Assembly (NCBI GenBank): GCA_023653785.1
Contig: JAMKCH010002922.1
Span: 1-64,000 of the forward strand
Length of the DNA stretch: 64,000 nucleotides
Source: Ophioderma brevispina
Lineage: Eukaryota > Echinodermata > Ophiuroidea > Amphilepidida > Ophiodermatidae
Direction: 5' to 3'
Positions 11,269 through 21,224 of the stretch are shown here, in pieces. The notes under the pieces are model-generated. The model did not search any database, was not told the DNA's origin, and saw nothing but the letters and a program-made list of their open reading frames with translations. Within the stretch, counting starts at the first letter, position 1; each line of letters starts with the position of its first letter. A program made the position numbers and the translations under genes.

Positions 11269-11316
11269 TGTGACAGACTCTTGAATATTACATTATTTCT
11301 TGTATATTAAATCATG

Positions 11317-11671
11317 TTAAAGGGGGATGGCCCGATTTAAGGATATGAAGTTTTCATCTTGATAGATTGGCCTTCACCCAAAAAACCCACCTGTAAAGTT
11401 TCGCGCCGATATTTCAATGCGTTTTCATGTAAGAGCAGAAAAACGTGATTTCGTAAGCCCCATACAGTACTGTGTAAAATTAATATTGGTCGACCAAATT
11501 GGGGTACGTTTTCGCTCATTACTTCCAAACCAAACATCCTTTGGCCCTAAGATTTCACAGGGTAAATAAGAAAAATAGTATCTTTCTTTTGATACCAAAA
11601 TGTTGACCACTTCCGGTAAAATCTGGGCTTCTGGGGACGAGGCTATTAGCGATCGGGCCATGGACCTTTAA
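11317..11671 (+). mobile_element. TTAA-flanked MITE, family 1, copy 1
   Basis: The element is bounded by TTAA on both sides (11317-11320 and 11668-11671). The termini are inverted: TTAAAGGGGGATGGCCCGAT on the left against TTTAAAGGTCCATGGCCCGA read from the right end. It carries no coding capacity. A nearly full-length relative lies in the opposite orientation at 47666-48020, sharing GGCCTTCACCC, GCCGATATTTCAAT, CCAAACATCCTTT and GACCACTTCC.GTAAAATC. TTAA target sites are typical of piggyBac and Kolobok transposons, so one of these is the likely mobiliser. Confidence 0.85.
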
Positions 11672-12488
11672 ATTTAATCATACAAATTATGAGTGAGGAG
11701 AACTGGAAAATATTAATATGAAACTTGCAATGCGTTGTGCAATAAGCATGACTTATCTGATTGACCTAGTTCTAAATGGACTAGATTGTGAGAACTTCCT
11801 GAATACAAACATGTCAGAAGATGTTCGCAGTCTGAGAACAAAAGGAGCACAGTGTCTTATCATCGTCATTCTAAGAACTGTACAGAGGTTTTTTGTTTCC
11901 CTAGAGGAAGCAAGATTGCACACCTGTTGATGAACAATAGACTTTGTGTAATTGCTATGTCAAAACACTTTGAGCAAAGGATGTGGACTTCCTTTAAACA
12001 TGTTTCAGCGAACTGAAAACTGAAAAGATTGTGAAATTTTGACTTGTCTTCGCTTGTTTTGTGTTGCATCATGGGAAATTTGCTGTGGACAAATTCTGTT
12101 GCAAGTTATTTCTCTTTGCCAGTTGACAAGCGATTTCAGTGAGTGTAGACCTCTCAAACAGAAGGTGGAGAACTTTGCATAACATTTGATTTTATAAAAT
12201 GTTATGTTATCTTATTATAATTTGGCTAATGTTGGATGTGTGTATGTATGTTCGCAAAAGGCTCCGTCAGTTTCGATCCATATTGCGCCAAACTCGCATG
12301 AAAGATGTGTGAGGATACCGGACGGGTTCTACGCTATATTTGGACGAAATCTGTTCAGAAATGGCTGAAAAATCAGCAAAAATAAGGTTGGTTGCTAAGG
12401 TAAATTACCATTTGTTTGTACACGTTACTAAGCGGCGAGTACGCAAGGTGCGTTGCGACGGGTGGTTACGCGTGACAACGGCGATTAC

Positions 12489-12590
12489 GCGTAAGACGCT
12501 ATATGCGGTACGCAAAAACAGGCTCCTTATAGTGCACGCGTAAGATGCTATATGCGGTACGCAAAAACAGGCTCCTTATAGTGCAAATGG
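12489..12590 (+). repeat. 49-bp tandem duplication
   Basis: The block GCGTAAGACGCTATATGCGG, followed by TACGCAAAAACAGGCTCC and TTATAGTGCA, occurs twice in a row with an offset of 49 bp and one C-to-T difference. The neighbouring DNA is rich in TACGCG and GCGTAA words. No function is evident. Confidence 0.85.
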
Positions 12591-13160
12591 TGTAGGGAAA
12601 GAAAGAAATGGTCGAGAACACATCGTGTTATTTCGCTTTGATTGTCGTATATATGGATACTACAGGTTACCGTACCCCAAAGAGTTTTGAAAAGAGAAAA
12701 TTAAGTAATGAAATATTGCTGTTTAATATTTCGAAAATAGGAACTATATAGGCCTAAGCTACAGGATATGCTGCAAACTAGGAATAGAAAATACGATTAC
12801 GGGATTTTGTGACGGGGGGGTCAAACTAGTTGAACTGTACTAGCAAGAATTGTGTCGCGAAGATTTATGTGGATCTGATTCTACAAGAGACTGGTGCGCA
12901 CCCAACAGTGAACTTTGAACTTTAGTTTAATGATTAGGTAAGAAATATAATAATTTTGTGCATTGTTAATATTTTATGTCGCGTTTAATGATTGATCAGA
13001 ATTCATTTATGTATATATTAAAATCATTGTTTTGAATTTACATCTTGGTCAAGTCAATCTTCTTACAAATAGTCATTGTGAATTTTGTTTATGAACCACG
13101 GGAGGTTACTTTTCTGACCTTGAGTACGTCTCGTAACACTCATCTCAAATTTGTTTAAAT

Positions 13161-13560
13161 AACTTGCTAGCGCCGCAGGCCGCTAGCCCCTTAAAGAGGG
13201 CAGGGCTTGAAGAAGGAGGGAAATTATGGGGTAGAAGTATTAACTAGCTTGCGCCGCAGGCCTATAAAGTCGCTTAGCTAACTGTTTTGCGCCGCAGACC
13301 TATAAATTTACTAATTCTAATATTTTTTATATAATTCGCTAGCGCCGCAGGCCGATAGCCCCTTAAAGAGGGCAGGGCTTGAAGAAGGAGGGAAATTATG
13401 GGGTAGAAGTATTAACTAGCTTGCGCCGCAGGCCTATAAAGTCGCTTACGTAACTGTTTTGCGCCGCATGCCTATAAATTTACTTATCTAATAGTTTTCT
13501 TAGATAAGAGGGTTACGCCGCAGGCCTATAAATTTGGGTGACCAGCTGTTTTTACGGAAT
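13161..13560 (+). repeat. 172-bp tandem repeat, two units plus partials
   Basis: A unit containing GCTAGCGCCGCAGGCCG, CCCCTTAAAGAGGGCAGGGC and ATTATGGGGTAGAAGTATTA begins at about 13166 and again at 13338, an exact 172-bp step. Inside each unit the smaller phrase GCGCCGCAGGCCTATAAA recurs two or three times, and a last partial copy ends near 13540. So this is a repeat of repeats. It sits immediately left of the 44-bp telomere-bearing satellite. Confidence 0.85.
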
Positions 13561-13592
13561 AAATTGCTCAATTAAAGACAGCTCGTTGTCCC

Positions 13593-13836
13593 AGTGACTT
13601 AGGGTTAGGGCGAAAGCCGAGTGATCTACTCGCTATAGTGACTTAGGGTTATGGTGAAAGCCGAGTGATCTACTCGCTATAGTGATTTAGGGTTAGGGCG
13701 AAAGCCGAGTGATCTACTCGCTATAGTGATTTAGGGTTAGGGCGAAAGCCGAGTGATCTACTCGCTATAGTGACTTAGGGTTAGGGCGAAAGCCGAGTGA
13801 TCTATTCGCTACAGTGACTTAGGGTTAGGTTAGAGT
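13593..13836 (+). repeat. 44-bp satellite carrying a TTAGGGTTAGGG core
   Basis: Units start at 13593, 13637, 13681, 13725 and 13769, with a partial at 13813, an exact 44-bp period. Each has AGTGA(C/T)TTAGGGTTAGGGCG, AAAGCC and a small hairpin CGAGTGATCTACTCG. Differences between units are single bases. The last unit loses its right half and runs into degenerate telomeric repeats. Confidence 0.9.
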
Positions 13837-13980
13837 TAGGGTTAATTATAATGCTAATCCTAAACCCAAACTGTAACCCTAACTCTAAACCCTAACCCTA
13901 AACCCTAACTCTAAACCCTAACCCTAAACTGTAATCCTAATCCTAACCCTAAACTGTAATCCTAACCCTAAACCTAACAT
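13818..13980. repeat. Head-to-head degenerate telomeric repeats
   Basis: On the plus strand TTAGGG-type repeats run from 13818 to about 13851. After a short gap (ATTATAATGCTAAT) they flip to CCCTAA-type repeats from about 13857 to 13977, with variants such as CTAACTCTAAACCC and AACTGTAATCC. The animal telomere repeat is TTAGGG. The order TTAGGG then CCCTAA is that expected at a fused pair of chromosome ends, although satellite amplification of a telomeric seed gives the same picture. Confidence 0.8.
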
Positions 13981-14220
13981 GAGGACAAATGTGAGGACAT
14001 TTAAAATGTCCTCCAATGTATAGCATTTTCTTTACAGATGACCTTGAAATGCGAGGACATTTACAATGTCCTCCAATGTATAGCATTTTCTATACAGATA
14101 TCATCTAATAGGTCGAAAAATGTGAGAACACTAAAAGTGTCCTCACATTTCCAAGATGTCCTCTAATAGATAGGAATTTACATAAAAATGTCCTGTAATA
14201 AATAGGATTTTGCATACATA
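13978..14220 (+). repeat. Short tandem repeat with GAGGACATTT/AAATGTCCTC palindromes
   Basis: Three to four units of about 60-70 bp each carry a palindromic GAGGACATTTA.AATGTCCTC, followed by CAATGTATAGCATTTTCT and TACAGAT. Copies begin near 13980, 14050 and 14120. The last is weaker and fades into a (CATA)n tract that ends at the mariner insertion. Confidence 0.75.
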
Positions 14221-14236
14221 CATACATATATACATA

Positions 14237-15805
14237 CAGTGTGAGTCAAAATGATTGTTCCCCAAATATTCTGATTTTTTTCTTGTCAAACTGTGCAAGG
14301 TAGCTCTTAAAATTGTAAATAGTTCAAAAGTACATTCAAATAGCTTTCACAGGAATTTTGAATTATTCAATTTGGTTCAGGCAATCAATATCTGCATTCA
14401 TTTAAATAGACACCCTCAAATTTGCCTTTGTACAAGATTCTATTGATCTGGTTATCAAAGTGCAAATTTCAAGTGGGATACCTAAGCTTTACACACTGGT
14501 ATATAAATGGTAATAAATGCCCCAATGAGTATAACACACTGTCAGGCCAGGGTTTATGCAGAGGAGGGAACAAAGCAATGGCTCCCCAATATTCAGTAGC
14601 TCAAGGCACCTTCATGGCCCAGAAGTATCTGGAAACACGAAGCCCCCCATGAAGTTCAACAGCTGATTCGAATACGATTCCCTCGACTGCCAGAACCCCG
14701 TCTAAGAGATTGTTCTACCATCAAGTGACTAAGTTAACAATCATGGGGCAGTTCGAAACAGACATCCAGAAGGCTGTGAAAGACCACGCACCGCAAGATC
14801 CTTGGCCAACATAAACAGGGTTAGGAACGTTATCCAGATAAATCCAAGGAGCAGTAGTCGCCGTTACCCTCTGCACCTGAATCAGTCTGCATTCAACCGC
14901 ATTACCAGGTTGGACTTAAAGATGTACCCATACAGATTACAGTACCGCCATCAACTTCACCTTGGACTTTGGAGATGCTGCGCGCAGAACAGCTTTCTGC
15001 CAGTGGCTGTTAAATCAACCACAAAGGACAGATACTGGCAGTTGACAAGGCCACATTCCAGATGAATGGCACAGTATCTACGCACAATGTGATATCATAT
15101 GTTCAAAATGTCTTTATATGTTTTGTGTACTCTACAGCATCAAAGTTGCGATTGTTTTTCATTTGTTTCAATGCAGAGGAAAAGTGCAATTCTGTTATTT
15201 TCTGAAATATATTGGAAAAGTGCAATTCTGTTATCTTCTGAAAATTATTAAGTTATGATTAATGCAACAACAAGTGCAATTCTATTTTGACTGTTAGAAT
15301 TCTTCAAGGTTGGAATGAACTCGCGTTTAACTATTAACAAAGGCAAAACCAAAAGATATTGAAAAATACACACCAAAAACAGGTTTCAATTTAAGTGATA
15401 CACCTTAGTTGGCCAAAGGTCAAAGGTCAGACTTTTTTTGAACATATTTCTTTCATGATAAATATTATAATTTTGTGCTTCAATATCTCTATCATGAATA
15501 AATGTGACAAGCAAGAAAGTTTTTTGTCTATCTCGTTTTTCTGGATCCTGGTTTGTGAATTACACTGTTAACATGTTTACTGTACTAAATTGGGAATTTC
15601 CCTAAATTGGTACACACGGCAATTTGGGAGCCCTCTAAAAAGAGGCCATAACTTGAAAATAAATACATGAATCTCGGGATTTTTGACATGGTGATTGGGA
15701 AGTAAATATTTGTTAATATAAAGTATATAATAATATTCTAAAAAGGTCACAAATAGTTTTAATATTTTTTTCTTCATCGGGGAACAATCATTTTGACTCA
15801 CACTG
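14237..15805 (+). mobile_element. Mariner-like (IS630/Tc1-type) transposon, complete ends
   Basis: Perfect 27-bp inverted repeats (beginning CAGTGTGAGTCAAAATGATT) lie at 14237-14263 and 15779-15805, each flanked by TA (14235-14236 and 15806-15807), the standard target duplication of this superfamily. Total length is 1569 bp. Inside is a broken transposase N-terminus (see separate entry), and the right 650 bp carry no recognisable catalytic domain. Identical ends suggest recent mobilisation, yet the coding part is ruined, so it was probably moved by a transposase supplied from elsewhere. Confidence 0.93.
14560..15110 (+). pseudogene. Mariner-like transposase N-terminal remnant
   Basis: The reading begins near 14580 with PQYSVAQGTFMAQKYLETRS, the helix-turn-helix found at the N-terminus of a group of mariner-like transposases (DUF4817 type). 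A frame change follows into residues resembling the second DNA-binding helix (NINRVRNVIQINPRSSSRR, 14805-14861) and a linker, ITRLDLKMYPYRLQYRHQLH (14903-14962). A further shift gives DAARRTAFCQWLLNQPQR. The DDE/D catalytic residues expected next are absent. At least three frameshifts make it non-functional. Confidence 0.7.
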
Positions 15806-15807
15806 TA

Positions 15808-16559
15808 CACACATACAAGTAGATGCACACATGTACATGTATGTCCATCTGTACATGTACATACAAATTGATTTCTTGGTCTTGCTCTGAGCAAACAGAT
15901 TTGTTCAATTGTTAATGTCTATTTTTGACATTTGCTTACAGACACACACACGTATGTGTTACACACACCCACATGAAGACACCCTGAGAGACGGGCACAG
16001 TGGACAGGCATACGAACACACACAACACACCACCCACACACAGATGAACGGTTGTGGACCGGGAAATTCCCATACATTTTATTTTAAATTGAGAAAGAAA
16101 CCCTTTGGATTGTTTTACAGGGGTGAGGATATTATACTTCTTACTGACCAGAATAATTAAATGAGCAGTCACTTAGTATCAATTCTATTGATAGGGTGCA
16201 GCACTGGCCTTAATACATTCTGCAGAAAATATAAACCATTTTGTTTAAAAATTAATTTTTGGTTTTTTTAATTTTACATTATATTTATCTAGGTCCATGT
16301 AAACTACACTCGCATATTGCAAAATGTACATCTGACCAGAGGTACAGAGCCTGTTCACCAACAAATGGGATGTGTCCCTTGCTTAAGTCTGTGACCTAGC
16401 TAGTGTAAACAGGCGGTTCTCGACCACAAGGTCCCCCGCGCATTGCATTAGCGAAAGACAAGAAGCAACAATTTTAAGATCGCAGGGAAGATTGTGGATA
16501 GAAAAAGTGGTTCTTGATGACTGTGGCTCTTCCCTTGTACAGACCTTCAAACTTTTGCA
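15808..16559. other. CA-rich spacer, no gene
   Basis: The left part (15940-16050) is a degenerate CA/ACAC microsatellite with GTACATGTACAT palindromes at about 15834-15865. No coding sequence is recognised in the rest. Confidence 0.4.
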
Positions 16560-17740
16560 GCGGAACCTTGACCACACCCACCAGTTTCATCATCCTACCA
16601 CATGATTAGTGATTGACCTTGAAGGACCACCACATACCTTCAAAAATGGTTGGCATTGAATGTTGACCACAATTAACTCGGTTTTCATGACCATACAACC
16701 ATGTGCAAATATTCGACTTGAATGACTTTGAAGGACTACCAAACTTTTTGGCACTGATTGTTTGACCACACCCACCTGGTTTCATCCTCCTACCATATTT
16801 AATATTTTAACCTTGTATGCCCCCACATGACATTGAAATGACCTTCACAGTTTTCAACACTGAATGTTGACCACACCTCCACCATTTTCACCTCCTACCA
16901 CATGTTTAGTGATTTGACCGTGAATGCCTCGAGGACCTTGAAATGACCTTAAAATTTTTGGCACTGAATGTTGACCACACCCACAATTTTAATCCTCCTA
17001 CCACATGTGCAATGGATTTGACCTTGGATGACCTCGATGACCTTGAAATGACCTTCCAATTTTTTGGCACGAATGTTAGCACACCCTCCAATTTTTCCTC
17101 CTCCTACCACATTTTATGATTTGACCTGAATGACCTCGGATGACCTTGAAAGACCTTCAAAATTTTTGGCACTGAAGGGTTTGACCACAACCCACCAATT
17201 TTCATCCTCCTACCACATGGTTTAGTGGATTTTTGACCTTGGATGACCTCGAATACCTTGAAATGACCTTCACAATTTTTGGCACTGGGGGGGGGGGAAA
17301 TTTACCACACCCACCAATTTTCATCCCCCTACCACATGTTTGGTGAGTTGACCTTGAATGGACCCAGATGACCTTGCAATGACTTCAAAATTTTTGGCAC
17401 GAATTTGACCACACCCACCAATTTTCATATCCTACCACATGTTAAGTGATTTGACCTTGGATGACCTCGGATGACCTTGAATGACCCTTCAAAATTTTTG
17501 GCACTGAATGTTGACCACACCCCCCAATTCATCTCCTACCCATGTTAGTGATTTGACCTTGGATGGCCTCGGATGACCGTGAATGACCTGCAAAATTTTG
17601 CACTGAATTTACCCACCCACCAATTTTCATCCTCATCCACATGTTAAGTGATTTGACCTTGGATTGACCTTGAAAGTACCTTCAAATTTTCGGCACTGAA
17701 TGTGTGACCAACCCACCAAGTTTCACCATCCTACCACAAA
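16560..17740 (+). repeat. Minisatellite of about 105 bp, roughly 11 degenerate units
   Basis: A unit of about 100-115 bp repeats about eleven times with many small indels. Its phrases in order are GACCACACCCACCAATTTTC, ATCCTCCTACCACATG, TTTAGTGATTTGACCTTG, GATGACCTCGGATGACCTTG, AAATGACCTTCAAAATTTTT and GGCACTGAATGTT. Each unit carries three or four TGACCT half-sites in the same direction, with spacers mostly of 4 and 5 bases. The array lies in the intron or 3' flank downstream of kinase exon B. Confidence 0.85.
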
Positions 17741-18160
17741 TAAGGTTTATAGCTTTTTTGCGTATTTTTGACCCCATTTTGACCTTTGACCAATGCCACA
17801 TGACCCTCCTCCGAACTCATCCGCAGCTTTCTTGAGTGACATCTAATGTTGCAGACGACACCCATACTGCTCAATCAAACGATATCGTGTTGACAACGTT
17901 TATTATAGCGATTTAGCCCTATTTTTGCCCATATTTGACCCTATTTTTGACCACATTTGACCTTTGACCCATGTCACATGACCCACTTTGTATCCCACCC
18001 ACCGCCTACTTGAGATACATCTATGTTGCGAAGATGGACTTCCACACTTGCTTAGTTCCAAAGATATCGCGCGGGACGCACACACACACGGACGGCTACC
18101 ATTTCTATAGTCCCCCTTCGCCAACAACAGTTGGCGGGGGACCAATAAACATGTAATTGC
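17741..18160 (+). repeat. Two-unit repeat ending in an ACGGACGG / GGCGGGG-type terminus
   Basis: The phrase TTTGACC..ATTTTTGACC, TTGACCTTTGACC.ATG and CACATGACCC occurs at about 17757-17815 and again at 17920-17990 (offset about 165 bp). Each copy is followed by CTTGAG.GACATCTA.TGTTGC. The right end (18075-18150) has ACACACGGACGG, TATAGTCCCCCTTCGCC and GGCGGGGGACC, resembling the right ends of the C-rich repeats at 27.8 and 45.5 kb. Confidence 0.6.
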
Positions 18161-18489
18161 CTGCACACTGACTAACCCAACTAAGGTATAACATTAGACC
18201 GCAAATGCATCAAGGCTAGCATTATACAACATATCAGCTAGGACAAGTGATGCTGCGTGAAAAAATGCCTACTAATTGTCACCTTGGAAATCAGGGCCAA
18301 AATACAAAAAAAACCCAATTTGAACTCAAAATTTCAAAAATTTGTTGCATAGAAAGCACCAGCAATTTCTATTCTTAAATAACTGTGATTTTCACAAGAA
18401 TTGAACAAGATACAAAAGACTAGTTTCTATTTTAGTGGCCTTCTTTGACAGAAATCTTCTACTCAATAGCAAAAGCCTATTGATAGGCT
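18161..18489. other. No recognised feature
   Basis: AT-rich sequence with no gene or repeat that I can identify. Confidence 0.35.
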
Positions 18490-19250
18490 GACAATTTATC
18501 TGGGAGTGAAGCTTGATCAGCAGCTTACTTATCGGCAGCATCTCGAGTCAGTATGTGCAAAGGTATCTTTGAGGAATAACCTCCTGTGCTGGATCTTCAT
18601 GGGGTGCTAGCCCATCCACTCTACGGCACCACCGCCATGGCTCTGGTCTATAGTGCTGCTGAATATGAGAACCATTACTGGCTGCCTTTGCCTCATTCCA
18701 TCTGAGTTTCTACCAGTGCTTTCAGGCACTGCACGTGAACATCACACACACAAACTGGTGAATAAGGCGCTGTTGGACAACAAACACCTGCTGCATAACA
18801 CTGTCAAAGAATCACACCAGTTCGGCAGACAGAGACCTTTATGTCGACATGCTGCTAAACTCTCCAGCTCAACATCCCCATTCAACATCTTACAGACATG
18901 GAACAATGTCTGGCTAGATACTCCAAGACCAGACCAATTCACTACCACACCTGTGACAGAACTCCAACCTGGTAACAATCTTCCACGCAAGGAATGGGTC
19001 ACCTTTGAACAAGATTCGCACAGGAGTCGGTTGTTTCAACAGCAATATGCACCGATGGGGGCTGTGACCATCTCCAGCCTGCCAATGTGGCTCTCGATCT
19101 CCATCATAGACTGTGGATCACAATCTCAATGAGTGCCCTACCTTTCGTCCAACGGTGGATATAGATTCTCAAACCCCAACCAATCAACAGTGAGCTGGCT
19201 CCACCAACTTCAACACATTTAGCTGATGCCTCATAAGAAGAATGGTTATT
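18490..19250 (+). pseudogene. LINE C-terminal remnant, copy 2
   Basis: This is the same family as the LINE at 3.1-6.6 kb, strongly 5'-truncated. It reads YLGVKLDQQLTYRQHLES (18500-18553), then, after frameshifts, MRTITGCL (18665-18688) and EFLPVLSGT. From 18735 it holds a long open stretch (REHHTHKLVNKALLDNKHLL through LPRKEWVTFEQ) to about 19130. The cysteine-rich tail is damaged. Unlike copy 1, it has no insertion at LSG. It ends about 120 bp from the splice donor of kinase exon B and lies in the opposite orientation to the kinase. Confidence 0.85.
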
Positions 19251-19366
19251 TATTTTTTTGTCCTCTTTAACATCTTTCCCAACATTTCACCTTGATACTA
19301 TTTTTTCCAGTTATTGTTCTATCATTTTTAAATCACACTGTTTACTCATTTTTAAAATAAATCTTA

Positions 19367-19558
<192 letters not shown>

Positions 19559-19627
19559 CTATATAAAATGTAGCAGAATAAATATAGTTATGTTTAAGAG
19601 TGAATGGCTAATGGTGAATGGTAAATG

Positions 19628-19762
19628 TTTCATATAGAAGTCCCAAGTATGCAAATGAGGTATTACAATTAATTCTGTCATGCGCTGCATGAAATTGTGC
19701 AGTAGCGCTTGATGGAATAAATGGCAATAAATAATTTGCAAGCTTGGGACTTCTATATGAAA
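19628..19762. repeat. Small inverted-repeat element beside exon B
   Basis: TTTCATATAGAAGTCCCAAG (19628-19647) recurs as an exact inverted copy at 19743-19762, 95 bp away. It lies about 70 bp upstream of the acceptor of kinase exon B. It is most likely a very short MITE or the ends of one. In the pre-mRNA these arms could pair. Confidence 0.8.
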
Positions 19763-20420
19763 TGTCTACCACAAATTTAGCATTTTAAATTTCATTTTGT
19801 CAATCATGCATCCCAAATGGTACAAGTAAATTATCTTTGGCCAATCACAAATACTGGCTTTGCCAAGAGCACGATCATGACGAAACATACAACGTGACTT
19901 GCAAGTATAGTTCCCCTTCGTAACATATCATTCATGAAATTCACCTGAAATTTATTTTTCAGTAAACATGGGTTTTTTTAATTATGGACAAAATTAAGTC
20001 CATTTTGAACTTCGAGTTTTGCAATTTGATCTTGAAATTTAGGAACTGTGATAACTTCTTGTCATGTGTGCACATAAACAAGTTGAGGAAGATGTATAGA
20101 AAAGGAGATGTTTGTGTTATGTTAATGGTGGTTGTGGTGTATGCATGTGTTGTGTACAGATGTTTTGACGTGGGGATAAATTGCACATAACAATAGGCCT
20201 ACTCATTGTTCTGCCTGTGATGGGGGGGGGTCCAGGGTATTAATTTCTGTCTGGTCCTGAGGGAATTGGCATTGGTTACAATTAAATACTGCCAATTAGT
20301 AGCAGCACCACAGCTCATAGTGGAGGGGGGGAGGTAGGACACGACTTGCTTGATTTGGGCACTGGGGATTTCCAAACGGTAATTTGGGGAACTGCATTTA
20401 CTATAGCAGTCTCTGTGTCA
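19763..20420. other. Intronic sequence, nothing recognised
   Basis: No gene is seen. G runs occur at 20221-20230 and 20323-20331. The rest is AT-rich. Confidence 0.35.
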
Positions 20421-20694
20421 GTTATATATACTCCCCGCCTAAAAAATCCCAACGATATAAATTACTGTATTAAAAGGTATGTAGGTATGTAGGTGAATTA
20501 TAATAATAATAAATGCCAGGAGCGTTGTTCGCGTAATGTGTTTGCTTATTGACCTGTGTCCGTAATGCATTGATAACGAAGCATGATGTGGAAGTTTGAG
20601 AGATTTATCCAGCTGGCTTGGCGCGTTCATTTGAAAGCAAGTTTGAGCACGTTAATTTATATCGTTCGGATTTTTTAGGCGGGGAGTATATAAC
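20421..20694. mobile_element. MITE with about 43-bp inverted termini
   Basis: The left end, GTTATATATACTCCCCGCCT followed by AAAAAATCCCAACGATATAA, is matched in inverted orientation by the right end, ATCGTTCGGATTTTTTAGGC then GGGGAGTATATAAC. Only a few mismatches and one 2-bp indel occur over about 43 bp. The centre has no gene. TA-rich edges suggest a Tc1/mariner-type TA target, but this is not certain. Confidence 0.85.
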
Positions 20695-20776
20695 AAAATC
20701 TCCTTTTAAACCTTAGTTCGATACATCTAAGTAATTTTATGGTAATTTTGGAATAAATTATTGACTTCAAAATCTT

Positions 20777-20804
20777 TCGGGGTTAGTGGATTAACCCCGA
20801 AACT
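20777..20804. repeat. Hairpin TTTCGGGGTTA...TTAACCCCGAAA
   Basis: An 11-bp stem around a five-base loop (GTGGA) in otherwise unremarkable intron sequence. There is no T-run, so it is not a terminator-like structure, and no known element end is recognised. Confidence 0.7.
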
Positions 20805-21224
20805 CACATATGGGCAGTTTTCCACACATTGACAGTGTTCCCAAAAACTAGCACCCGGAAGTTGATGGCGTTTTGAATTCGCTGTTGCTGTTAGGTTGGC
20901 ATGTCCTACCCCCTTTGAGTCTATTCACATCAACGCAAAGGGGGCGCACCACTAAATAGTTCTGGCAAAAATAGCGTAATACTAAGTACTCCTTTTTAAG
21001 CTTTTTTAAAAACAATGCACCAACATGTTTTAGGCGATATCTTGTCAACTATTTGGAATTAGAAAGTAAAATTAGTGTCAATTGAAAGCTGTGAATTTCT
21101 GCATTGATATAATATAGGAAAAGCGGCAGATTTGGTTTTTTTAAAAACCAAAATCGTAGGGAACTACATGCCTTTCAGGGTGAGTATCATATAGTGTGCT
21201 TCATTGAGATTTTGGCCCGAAATT

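Larger units (their letters stand above)
11269..13137 (+). repeat. Candidate 3' LTR of the gypsy element (MITE-interrupted)
   Basis: The start TGTGACAG directly follows the polypurine tract and has the usual TG start. A possible end is CGTAACA at 13131-13137. This gives about 1.5 kb once the 355-bp MITE at 11317 is removed. No second LTR is present in the window to confirm the right edge, so only the left boundary is well supported. The body is AT-rich and has no coding sequence that I recognise. A short tandem duplication lies within it at 12489-12590. Confidence 0.45.

Noticed and set aside
13161..13560. Alpha-satellite-like centromere repeat because of the 172-bp period
   Set aside because: Only two units are present, the sequence does not resemble alpha satellite, and the length match is coincidence.
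13818..13980. A real chromosome end
   Set aside because: Repeats are degenerate, occur in both orientations and are followed by 50 kb of sequence including a gene.
18653..19132. 159-codon open frame as a host gene
   Set aside because: Its protein is the C-terminal part of the LINE also present at 6.0-6.6 kb, so it is transposon-derived.
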